Assembly (NCBI GenBank): GCA_002168195.1
Contig: NHBP01000075.1
Coordinates: forward strand, 11,997-17,170
Reading direction: 5' to 3'
From: Planctomycetaceae bacterium TMED10
Lineage (GTDB): Bacteria; Planctomycetota; Planctomycetia; Pirellulales; UBA7805
Length of the DNA: 5,174 nt
Part shown: in pieces, positions 1 through 5,174 of the stretch
How the letters are laid out: every line of letters starts with the position of its first letter
Numbering within the stretch: the stretch's first letter is position 1
The notes under the pieces: generated by a model
What the model was told of the DNA's origin: nothing
What the model saw: the letters and a program-made list of their open reading frames with translations, nothing else
Databases searched by the model: none
Made by a program: the position numbers and the translations under genes

Positions 1-197
1 CGTTCAGCGTTTGAACAGCCGCAGGCTGAATCTTCACAAGGAAACCGCACGAGTTGCAGCGATATTTCTGACGCGACCGGAAACGGTGCGCCAGTAACAA
101 CCAGGGCATACATACCGACCAACACCAGGCCCAGAAAACGCTGTGCGCGATGCTTCTTCTGGCGCATTTTCTGGCGCATTTTCTGGCGGGAAGGCAT
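1..197 (-). CDS. Partial small exported Cys-rich protein, unknown function (3' end outside window)
   Basis: Reading leftward from an ATG at 197-195, 65 codons stay open to the window edge, so the C-terminus is missing. The first 20 residues are strongly basic (Arg, Lys, Gln). Residues 21-40 (FLGLVLVGMYALVVTGAPFP) form one hydrophobic segment, so this is a signal peptide or N-terminal anchor and the rest should lie outside the cytoplasm. After it comes a cluster of three cysteines, RFPCEDSACGCSNAE at residues 51-65. I remember a short planctomycete family with an FPCE..CGC..AE core followed by more cysteines, but this is memory, not a search. In-frame Met codons at residues 7 and 11 are alternative starts, and none has a clear ribosome binding site. 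An in-frame stop lies about 45 bases upstream, so the ATG at 197 is the furthest possible start. The gene is divergent from the E1 gene. No function is assigned; metal binding by the cysteines is only a guess. Confidence 0.7.
   Translation of the reverse strand, partial: MPSRQKMRQKMRQKKHRAQRFLGLVLVGMYALVVTGAPFPVASEISLQLVRFPCEDSACGCSNAE
159..188. repeat. 12-bp tandem repeat, 2.5 copies, in the start region of the left-edge gene
   Basis: The unit CTGGCGCATTTT occurs at 159-170 and again exactly at 171-182, followed by a half copy CTGGCG at 183-188. On the minus strand it encodes repeated M-R-Q-K at residues 4-15 of the left-edge protein. Because the unit is a multiple of three, gain or loss of copies keeps the frame and changes only the length of the basic N-terminal stretch and the number of possible start codons. 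Confidence 0.8.
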
Positions 198-475
198 GGC
201 TATCGTGTCATGGTGTAGGTCGACTGGTTTTCGTGATGCTCATTTCGCATCAATTCGCAGCAATCTAAACCGATCCAGAACAAGCCGGAATCAAATTGCA
301 CTCGTCATTAGAGCCCCAAAGATACCTGTCCAAAAGTGGGGAAAGATTGCGCATTTTTTTTTAAACCGTCGGAGAACTGGGGAGAGAACTGAATCGTTCA
401 GTAGCGAGAGTCTAAAAACATTGTATTTATCGAGTAACTAACGCATCGGTAGACATTGATTCTAAATTCCCGGTG

Positions 476-504
476 TTGGTGCCCGCCACCAGAATGTCTA
501 TTAT
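476..504 (+). promoter_or_regulatory. Tentative sigma70-type promoter for the E1 gene
   Basis: A TTGGTG box at 476-481 (3 of 6 matches to TTGACA) is separated by 17 bases from TATTAT at 499-504 (5 of 6 matches to TATAAT). Transcription would start near 511 and give a leader of about 54 bases before the GTG start. The -35 box overlaps a perfect inverted repeat, TGGTG-CCCGC-CACCA at 477-491, a possible operator or a chance match. The call rests on box similarity and position only. Confidence 0.35.
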
Positions 505-550
505 AGGAGCCATACTGGCCCACCCGTGGCCGAACGCGGGTAAAATTTTC

Positions 551-558
551 AGGGAGGA
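551..558 (+). promoter_or_regulatory. Ribosome binding site that fixes the GTG start of E1
   Basis: AGGGAGGA contains the full GGAGG core at 553-557, seven bases before GTG at 565. An in-frame TAA at 541-543 excludes any earlier start, so this site and the stop together fix the non-ATG start. It is the only strong Shine-Dalgarno sequence in the window. Confidence 0.85.
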
Positions 559-564
559 ATTTCT

Positions 565-2544
565 GTGGACAGTGGTCATCTGCAATCCACGTACAACAAA
601 CTGCAACTGCTCCGGCGGATGCTAGTCAGTCGCGAGGGAGACCGCCGCGAGGGGGTTTTACTCAGGCAGAGTAAAGGCTGGTTCCACGTCGGCGCTATGG
701 GACACGAAGCCCTTGCCGTTTTAGCTGAAATATTGCGCAAGGACGATTACCTCTTCGGCTATTACCGCGAGCGCCCCCTCGTGCTTGCACGCGGGGTAAC
801 GAACAAAGAACTCGCACTAGCGTATTTTGCCAAACGCAATAGTAGCAGTGGTGGCCGCCAGATGCCCGGACACCACTCGGATCGAAGTCTTAATATCTGG
901 AGCGTTCCGACCCCGACTGGGTCTGTCGTGCTGCCCGCTTGCGGTGCAGCCTGGGCAATGCAGTTACAAGGCAAGGACACCATCTCGGTGGCAATGATCG
1001 GGGATGCAGCCACTCGAGAAGGTGAGTTTTTCGAGGCCCTTTGTTTCGCCGCACAAATGCAGCTTCCGGTCGTGTTTATGGTGCAGGACAATCGCTACGG
1101 CATCAGCACGTGCACCGAAACCATGAACCCCTTCCGCATGCAAATGGTGGGTGAAGGAATTGATGTTGTGCACCTTGACGCCCGCCACCCTGACAGGGTG
1201 CTCGATGCCGCCGCCCCAGCGTTTGACAGAGCTCGCCGCGGCGAAGGACCCTCCGTGCTGATGTGCGATCTCGATCGGTTATGCGATCACACCTCAAGCG
1301 ATGATCAGCGAGTTTATCGCAGTGTCGAGGAAATCACCGCGATGCACGATCGAGACCCGATCGATGTGGTTGCCAAGGAATTGATTGAATCGGGAGAATT
1401 GACCCCGGCTGGCTGGGACGAAATGAAAGCCGAAGTGGTTGCTGAAGTTGACCGCGATTACCAGGAAGCTCAGCAGGCGCCCGACCCGCGAGCAGAAGAA
1501 CTCACCGACCACTTGCTTGCCCCGGTTATCGATCCTGGCCCGGTGCCCCTGGAAGGAGGCCGCGATTGGAGAATCGTCGATGCGGTCAACGCAATTTTCA
1601 AATATCAACTGGATAACGATGAACGAACGATGTTTTTCGGCCAGGATATCGAAGACCCGAAGGGAGGCGTGTTTGGGCTCACCAAAGGACTCTCCACCGC
1701 CCATCCGAGCCGTGTCGTGAATTCCCCGCTGGCAGAGGCGACGATTGTGGGTGCTGCCTGCGGCATGGCGAGCTATGGAATGCGTCCGGTATTTGAAATT
1801 CAATTTGTTGATTTTGTCGGACCCGCGTGGAATCAATTAAGTCAAAACTTAGCCACGCTCCGCTGGCGCACCGTATCCGACTGGAACTGCCCCGCTGTAT
1901 TTTACATGCCCTATGGTGCCTACCTTCCGGGCGGATCCATCTGGCACAGCCAAGCGAACGAATCGCTGTTCGCACACACGCCCGGCTTGCGAGTCGTTCT
2001 GCCCAGTACACCCGAAGACGCTGCAGCGTTAATGTGGACTGCACTGCATGCCGAGGACCCCACAATCTTCCTGATCCCTAAACATCGATTCCGTAAACCG
2101 TTTCCCGTGGCACCCGGTGAGGTCCCTGCCGTTCCTTTTGGCAAGGCTGCGATTCGTCGCGAGGGCACCGATGCAACGATTGTCACATGGGGAAATTGTG
2201 TCGAACAAGCCACTGAAGCAGCTGAATTGCTGGCTGCGGAGATATCCGTAGAAGTGATCGACCTTCGTAGCCTTGTCCCTTGGGACCGCGCCTTGGTGGG
2301 ACAGTCGCTCGAAAAGACCGGTCGCCTGATTATTGTCCAGGAAGATAACGAAAGCTGCAGTTTTGGCCAGAAGATTATCTCAGACATGGTGAGCGATCCG
2401 GGATCCTGGGATACCTTTATGAGCCCGCCCCAACTCGTATCCCGCGGCGATGTCCATATCGGCTTTAATCCAATTTATGAATACGCGGCCCTACCCTCCA
2501 CCGAACAAGTGATTGATGCGGTCCGACTCACCATGGAAGAGTAA
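565..2544 (+). CDS. 2-oxoacid dehydrogenase E1 component, fused alpha and beta subunits (thiamine diphosphate dependent)
   Basis: This cytoplasmic enzyme decarboxylates a 2-oxoacid using thiamine diphosphate (ThDP) and Mg2+ and reductively acylates the lipoyl group of E2. Residues 1-320 form the E1 alpha part. It shows GGRQMPGHH at 96-104, the ThDP/Mg motif from GD at 146-147 to N176 and Y178 (QDNRYGIST), and the loop DHTSSDDQRVYR at 241-252 with the catalytic-type H242. Residues 335-659 form the E1 beta part, with GGVFGLTKGL at 367-376, PLAE at 388-391 (E391 is the expected cofactor-activating Glu), EIQFVDF at 411-417 and the active-site HSQ at 461-463. Separate E1 subunits are roughly 320-400 and 325-350 residues, so 659 residues fits a complete fusion with a linker near 320-334. 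The TSSDD loop resembles branched-chain 2-oxoacid dehydrogenases more than pyruvate dehydrogenases, but the substrate is uncertain. Oddities are GDA instead of the usual GDG or GEG, and NSPLAE instead of DTPLAE. E2 follows after 87 bases. Confidence 0.95.
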   Translation: MDSGHLQSTYNKLQLLRRMLVSREGDRREGVLLRQSKGWFHVGAMGHEALAVLAEILRKDDYLFGYYRERPLVLARGVTNKELALAYFAKRNSSSGGRQMPGHHSDRSLNIWSVPTPTGSVVLPACGAAWAMQLQGKDTISVAMIGDAATREGEFFEALCFAAQMQLPVVFMVQDNRYGISTCTETMNPFRMQMVGEGIDVVHLDARHPDRVLDAAAPAFDRARRGEGPSVLMCDLDRLCDHTSSDDQRVYRSVEEITAMHDRDPIDVVAKELIESGELTPAGWDEMKAEVVAEVDRDYQEAQQAPDPRAEELTDHLLAPVIDPGPVPLEGGRDWRIVDAVNAIFKYQLDNDERTMFFGQDIEDPKGGVFGLTKGLSTAHPSRVVNSPLAEATIVGAACGMASYGMRPVFEIQFVDFVGPAWNQLSQNLATLRWRTVSDWNCPAVFYMPYGAYLPGGSIWHSQANESLFAHTPGLRVVLPSTPEDAAALMWTALHAEDPTIFLIPKHRFRKPFPVAPGEVPAVPFGKAAIRREGTDATIVTWGNCVEQATEAAELLAAEISVEVIDLRSLVPWDRALVGQSLEKTGRLIIVQEDNESCSFGQKIISDMVSDPGSWDTFMSPPQLVSRGDVHIGFNPIYEYAALPSTEQVIDAVRLTMEE

Positions 2545-2556
2545 GGTGCTTTAATC

Positions 2557-2586
2557 TTGCCTCCGGAAACATGGTGGCGATATAGT
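2557..2586 (+). promoter_or_regulatory. Tentative internal promoter ahead of E2
   Basis: In the 87-base gap between E1 and E2, TTGCCT at 2557-2562 (4 of 6 matches) is followed after 18 bases by TATAGT at 2581-2586 (5 of 6 matches). Transcription would start near 2593 and give a leader of about 40 bases. If real, E2 and the P-loop gene could be made independently of E1. No terminator-like hairpin is seen in the gap, so read-through from E1 is also likely. Confidence 0.4.
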
Positions 2587-2631
2587 AAGACCAGACATCC
2601 ATTCTCTCCAGCCTTTTAAATTACTGAATCC

Positions 2632-3864
2632 ATGCCTCAACTCGCAGTCCGAATCCCCCAACTCGGTGAAGGCCTTCAAGAATCGCTCGTCATCGAACTA
2701 TTCAAAAAGGCTGGCGATCAGATTAAGCGCGATGAACCGCTTTACGCTATGGAAACGGACAAAGGAACCATCGATGTCGAATCTCCTTATGACGGGGTAC
2801 TGAGTGAATGGCTGGTAGAGGAAGGAACCGTCCATAAGATCGGCGCGGCAATCGCCCACATGGAGGTCGCCGAAGGCGTAGAAGAAATGGCTGCCGGACA
2901 CGGCCCTCCCGATGCAAATCCGACTCCCTCGCCCACCCCGATTGCGGCCAAAGGACCACCCGCCTCCGCAGCACAGACAAGCAAAAGCGGCAAACGCGCC
3001 ATCCCACCGCGTACCCGCCGCTACTTGCGGGAAAAAGGCTTGCAGGATGTTGCCGATCAAATCCCCGCAAAGGGTAAGAAACTCACGCCGGAAGATGTCG
3101 ACGCCTATCTGGCATCAGGAGAACCCGCCGGGAAAGGCAGTGGTCAAGAAAAAGACAACACAGAGCGAACAGAGCAACTCGGCCCCTTTGCCGACGCCCC
3201 CCTTTCCAAGGGCCAACAAAGACTGAACTATCGACTCGTGCGCGGCGTTCAACTTTGCGTTCCTGTTGCGGCTTCACTTGATGTTGATTTCACCGCGATT
3301 GAATCGACGAGACAGAGGCTCAAAACGGAACAGGGCGACGAGGCACCGAGTGGCCTGGTAATGGTCCTCTGGTGCATCACACGTGCAATTGAGAAACATC
3401 CAGCGTTTCGTAGTACCCTGGTTGATGAAGGACGCGTCCGTCGTACCTTTGAACACGTCAACCTGGGCATTGCAGTTGCATTACCGGACGATGTCCTGCT
3501 CACCGCTGTCGTCTCGGATGCCGATACCCTCTCGTGGTCCGATTTCCCTGCTGCCGTTTCCCGTCAGGTAGAAATGGCGAGGGAGGGCACAGATCAGGCC
3601 AATGCGGCAACGACCGTAAGCGTCTCGAATATCGGGTCACTCGGAATGCGAGCAGGTGTTGCTGCGGTGGTCCCACCAGCCATGGGCACCATCACTTTGG
3701 GGAAAATTTTCCAGCGGGCCGTTCCCGACGGTGACTCCTATCGTTTTACTCCCACCGCCACTTTTACGCTCACTTTCGATCACCGCGTTGCCAATGGAGC
3801 AGGCGCTGCAAGCTTCCTGCAAGACCTAGACCGAGAAATCCACGAATTTAAACTACCCCAATAG
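2632..3864 (+). CDS. 2-oxoacid dehydrogenase E2 component, dihydrolipoamide acyltransferase
   Basis: E2 forms the core of the complex and transfers the acyl group from its lipoyl arm to CoA. Residues 1-80 are a single lipoyl domain with the lipoylation site ETDKGTIDVESP, K44 being the modified lysine. Residues 88-120 are a flexible Pro/Ala-rich linker. Residues 122-162 look like the small peripheral-subunit-binding domain, ending in LTPEDVDAYL, though its usual GTGxxGR stretch is replaced by PAKGKK. Residues 187-405 are the catalytic acyltransferase domain, with VNLGIAVALPDD at 276-287, SVSNIGSLG at 330-338 and the active-site motif FDHRVANGAGA at 382-392. The family motif is HxxxDG; here H384 is kept but Asp is replaced by N388. 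The 410-residue length is normal for a one-lipoyl E2. The ATG is fixed by an in-frame TAA at 2617-2619, yet no Shine-Dalgarno sequence precedes it. The P-loop gene follows after 17 bases. The acyl substrate is not certain. Confidence 0.94.
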   Translation: MPQLAVRIPQLGEGLQESLVIELFKKAGDQIKRDEPLYAMETDKGTIDVESPYDGVLSEWLVEEGTVHKIGAAIAHMEVAEGVEEMAAGHGPPDANPTPSPTPIAAKGPPASAAQTSKSGKRAIPPRTRRYLREKGLQDVADQIPAKGKKLTPEDVDAYLASGEPAGKGSGQEKDNTERTEQLGPFADAPLSKGQQRLNYRLVRGVQLCVPVAASLDVDFTAIESTRQRLKTEQGDEAPSGLVMVLWCITRAIEKHPAFRSTLVDEGRVRRTFEHVNLGIAVALPDDVLLTAVVSDADTLSWSDFPAAVSRQVEMAREGTDQANAATTVSVSNIGSLGMRAGVAAVVPPAMGTITLGKIFQRAVPDGDSYRFTPTATFTLTFDHRVANGAGAASFLQDLDREIHEFKLPQ

Positions 3865-3881
3865 ATTGCTGTAGGGTTGGC

Positions 3882-4478
3882 ATGCGGATCGCAATCTCCG
3901 GCTCCCATTCGCTTGGCAAAAGCACGCTGGTACACGACTGGCTCGCCGCGAACCCCACTTTCTTTCATGAAGAAGAACCCTATCGTGCGCTCCGCGATTG
4001 GTATGAAATTGATTTTCGTCAGAAGTCGACGCGACTGCATAACGGCATCCAACTCTATTACAACGTCAGTCGCGTGATGCGATATGCCAGCGCGACTGAG
4101 AACGTCATCTTCGACCGCGCACCGGTCGATTACATCGCCTATTCGCAGTATACCGCCAATCATGGCACGACCGATATCGACAATGCGTTTATTGAGTCGA
4201 TGGTTCCGATCGTCTGCGAGGCACTCGAGCGGATCGACGTACTGGTTTTTCTCCCGCTCACTGATAAATGGCAGGTCGAGATGGAAGACGACGGAATCAG
4301 GCCGGTCGATCACCCCTACCGACAAGAAGTCGATACACTATTCAAAGAAATCTATCGCGACGGCCGTTTTCAAATCATGAATTCGAAAAATGCGCCGCGT
4401 CTCGTTGAACTCTGGGGGCCACCGGAGGAGCGGATTGAGAAACTCGCACAAATCGTTGTCGACGAGCAAATCGACTGA
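3882..4478 (+). CDS. Small P-loop ATPase or kinase-like protein (AAA_28/NadR-like), function unknown
   Basis: The 198-residue product starts with a strand and a Walker A loop, GSHSLGKST at residues 7-15, with K13 and S14 contacting nucleotide phosphate and Mg2+. A second family-type motif is NVIFDRAPVDYIAYS at 74-88, where D78-R79 sits in a Walker B-like or kinase DRxPxD position. The strand DVLVFLPL at 119-126 is followed by a lid-like segment, EDDGIRPVDHPYR at 135-147. This pattern suits small ATP-binding proteins grouped as AAA_28 and related to nucleoside or nicotinamide-riboside kinases; that assignment is from recall. There is no transmembrane segment. The ATG lies 17 bases after the E2 stop with AGGG at 3873-3876, five bases upstream, so co-transcription with E2 is likely. 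The substrate is unknown. A role tied to the dehydrogenase complex is suggested only by position; the gene may be an unrelated passenger. Confidence 0.85.
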   Translation: MRIAISGSHSLGKSTLVHDWLAANPTFFHEEEPYRALRDWYEIDFRQKSTRLHNGIQLYYNVSRVMRYASATENVIFDRAPVDYIAYSQYTANHGTTDIDNAFIESMVPIVCEALERIDVLVFLPLTDKWQVEMEDDGIRPVDHPYRQEVDTLFKEIYRDGRFQIMNSKNAPRLVELWGPPEERIEKLAQIVVDEQID

Positions 4479-4539
4479 GTAACGCTGATGCCATGCCGAT
4501 GCCTATAAGCCAGTCCACTGAATCGAACCGGCATTTCAC

Positions 4540-4754
4540 CTAACGGCTTCGCGGTCGCCTTCCGACGAACCAAAGACCCCCGAGAAATAGCAGCACCACA
4601 GCAGAAGGTTCGGGCGACTGCGTTGCCTGAATCGAATCGATGCGGTTCACCGTACTGCCGTCTAAAGCGTGCCGGCCGACCCGAATTCCGAGAAGGCAGC
4701 AAGGCATGCGACTAAGCCGCCTAAAAAGATTTTGCAAATAAGATTTCTCATCAT
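4540..4754 (-). pseudogene. Vestigial, frameshifted PEP-CTERM protein gene
   Basis: From ATG at 4754-4752, a 30-codon frame encodes a clear signal peptide, beginning MMRNLICKIFLGGL and ending in FGSAGTL, and stops at TAG 4664-4662. In the minus-strand frame reached by a one-base backward shift near 4665, the sequence continues LDGSTVNRIDSIQATQ and then gives a PEP-CTERM tail: SPEPS at the start, a hydrophobic stretch VVLLFLGGLWFV, and a basic end RRPRSR, stopping at 4542-4540. Joined, the two pieces give about 71 residues, little more than an export signal and a sorting tail, so the protein body is missing. I infer an internal deletion plus a frameshift; a sequencing error at the CTTTAG junction or programmed frameshifting are alternatives. 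LVAC at residues 14-17 also resembles a lipobox. A GTG at 4763-4761 is another possible start; a G-run at 4765-4769 is the only hint of a ribosome binding site. It lies downstream of, and parallel to, the intact PEP-CTERM gene at the right edge. Confidence 0.6.
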
Positions 4755-4804
4755 TAGTCGCACGCCCCCAGGTTCTGCCACCATTCTTAATACCCATTAG
4801 AAGT

Positions 4805-4845
4805 AAAAATAAAAAGACCGCAAGTATTATCTGGGGGTTGCCCGG
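4805..4845 (-). terminator. Weak candidate terminator after the right-edge PEP-CTERM gene
   Basis: On the minus strand, CCGGGCAA (4845-4838) can pair imperfectly with TTGCGG (4823-4818): GCAA pairs with TTGC and CC with GG around a two-base bulge. A T-rich tract, TCTTTTTATTTTT (4817-4805), follows directly. Position after the stop codon at 4870 and the T-tract support termination, but the stem is short, so the call is tentative. Confidence 0.35.
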
Positions 4846-4869
4846 GCTTTTTGAAGAATAAAGCGGCTA

Positions 4870-5174
4870 TTATCGGTGCTTCCGGCGGTATCCCAGCAGG
4901 ATCAAGAGGCCGCCTAACCCGAGATAGGCAGCTCCGGGTTCCGGAACCGACATCCCGTCAAACGCAACCACCACGCTCGTTGCCAGGTAGCTAACGCTCC
5001 AGCGACTGCCGTCGAGTCCGACCACATGATCGAACGTGCCCCCCAATCCCCCATCTGCCTCAACAATCACAAACGTATCTGCCACCGCAGGCAGGAAACC
5101 GTCCTCGAGTTGCAGCAGCAGCGACCCGGCAAGCGTAGCGGCGCCGGAGACATCTAGAAAATCATAATCCACCC
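4870..5174 (-). CDS. C-terminal part of a PEP-CTERM sorted surface protein (5' end outside window)
   Basis: The frame is open from the right edge to a TAA at 4872-4870, giving the last 100 or so residues. The GTG at 5172-5170 is most likely an internal Val codon, because the preceding residues belong to a domain that is already under way. The pattern DYDFLDVSGAATLAGSL, then GFLPAVADTFVIVEA, then GGLGGTFDHV is typical of beta-rich repeat regions found before PEP-CTERM tails in secreted planctomycete and proteobacterial proteins. The tail follows: VPEPG at residues 76-80 of this fragment, a hydrophobic helix AYLGLGGLLILLG, and a basic end YRRKHR. Such tails are recognised by exosortase-type transpeptidases, which remove the tail and release or anchor the protein at the cell surface. 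No exosortase gene is visible here. The function of the missing N-terminal part is unknown. Confidence 0.88.
   Translation of the reverse strand, partial: VDYDFLDVSGAATLAGSLLLQLEDGFLPAVADTFVIVEADGGLGGTFDHVVGLDGSRWSVSYLATSVVVAFDGMSVPEPGAAYLGLGGLLILLGYRRKHR

Larger units (their letters stand above)
198..564. other. Divergent intergenic region with no supported gene
   Basis: This 367-base stretch separates the leftward Cys-rich gene from the rightward E1 gene. A run of nine T lies at 354-362, but no convincing hairpin precedes it, so I do not call a terminator. The octamer GAGAACTG occurs twice, at 372-379 and 384-391. The only regulatory signals I find reasonable are the tentative E1 promoter near 476-504 and the ribosome binding site just before 565. 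An 81-codon open frame at 196-441 shows no recognisable protein features and is treated as chance. I could not identify a convincing promoter for the leftward gene. Confidence 0.6.

Noticed and set aside
313..362. Possible terminator with CCCC/GGGG arms and a nine-T run
   Set aside because: The arms form only about five pairs around a loop of some 20 bases, and the T-run begins more than 10 bases after the stem, so it does not fit an intrinsic terminator.
196..441. 81-codon plus-strand open frame in the divergent intergenic region
   Set aside because: Its start overlaps the start of the leftward gene, it has no good ribosome binding site, and its composition (many Ser, Arg and Asn, no domain or membrane pattern) looks like translated noncoding DNA.
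1294..1836. 180-codon minus-strand frame inside E1
   Set aside because: It lies wholly antisense to conserved E1 sequence and shows no recognisable domain. It is a shadow of the codon usage on the plus strand.
3780..4325. 181-codon minus-strand frame across the E2 end and the P-loop gene
   Set aside because: Both genes beneath it have clear motifs in the plus frames, and the antisense product has no motif or signal of its own.
4370..4702. 110-codon minus-strand frame covering the end of the P-loop gene
   Set aside because: It is antisense to a well-supported gene for about a third of its length, is Arg/Ser-rich without motifs, and conflicts with the PEP-CTERM tail frame.
4838..4853. GCCCGGGC palindrome followed by T-run as a plus-strand terminator for the E2/P-loop genes
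   Set aside because: The palindrome has no room for a loop, and it lies about 360 bases after the P-loop stop. It could contribute to bidirectional termination, but the evidence is too thin to call.
4870..5172. Complete 100-residue gene starting at GTG 5172
   Set aside because: The frame is open to the window edge and the residues after the GTG are mid-domain, with no signal peptide. A PEP-CTERM protein needs one, so the true start must lie beyond the window.

Overview
The window looks like chromosomal DNA from a planctomycete or a close relative. The basis is indirect. Two reading frames at the right end finish in PEP-CTERM sorting tails. The E1 gene is a fused alpha-beta 2-oxoacid dehydrogenase, a form I associate with Planctomycetes, Bacteroidetes and Chlamydiae. 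A Cys-rich exported protein at the left edge resembles a small family I remember, without verification, from planctomycetes. E2 also starts without a Shine-Dalgarno sequence. No 16S or other definitive marker is present.

Layout, left to right. (1) Positions 1-197, minus strand: the start of a small exported Cys-rich protein of unknown function, cut off by the window edge. (2) 198-564: a divergent intergenic region of 367 bases with a tentative promoter for the rightward genes. (3) 565-2544, plus strand: a fused E1 alpha-beta subunit of a 2-oxoacid dehydrogenase, starting at GTG behind a strong ribosome binding site. (4) 2632-3864, plus strand: the E2 acyltransferase with one lipoyl domain, preceded by an 87-base gap holding a plausible promoter. 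(5) 3882-4478, plus strand: a small P-loop NTPase or kinase, 17 bases after E2 and so probably translated from the same message. (6) 4540-4754, minus strand: a small broken PEP-CTERM gene. A signal peptide in one frame is followed directly by a PEP-CTERM tail in another. (7) 4870-5174, minus strand: the C-terminal end of a second PEP-CTERM protein that enters from the right edge.

E1 and E2 are the first two components of one multienzyme complex. E1 decarboxylates a 2-oxoacid with thiamine diphosphate and passes the acyl group to the lipoyl-lysine of E2, which transfers it to CoA. E3 (dihydrolipoamide dehydrogenase) is not in the window and is presumably encoded elsewhere. The E1 alpha loop reads TSSDD, closer to branched-chain 2-oxoacid dehydrogenases than to pyruvate dehydrogenases, but the substrate cannot be settled from sequence alone.

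The most notable observations are the vestigial frameshifted PEP-CTERM gene, the Asp-to-Asn change in the E2 active-site motif, the P-loop protein attached to the dehydrogenase genes, and the partial exported Cys-motif gene at the left edge. I see no CRISPR array, tRNA, rRNA or intact mobile element, and no convincing new multigene system.
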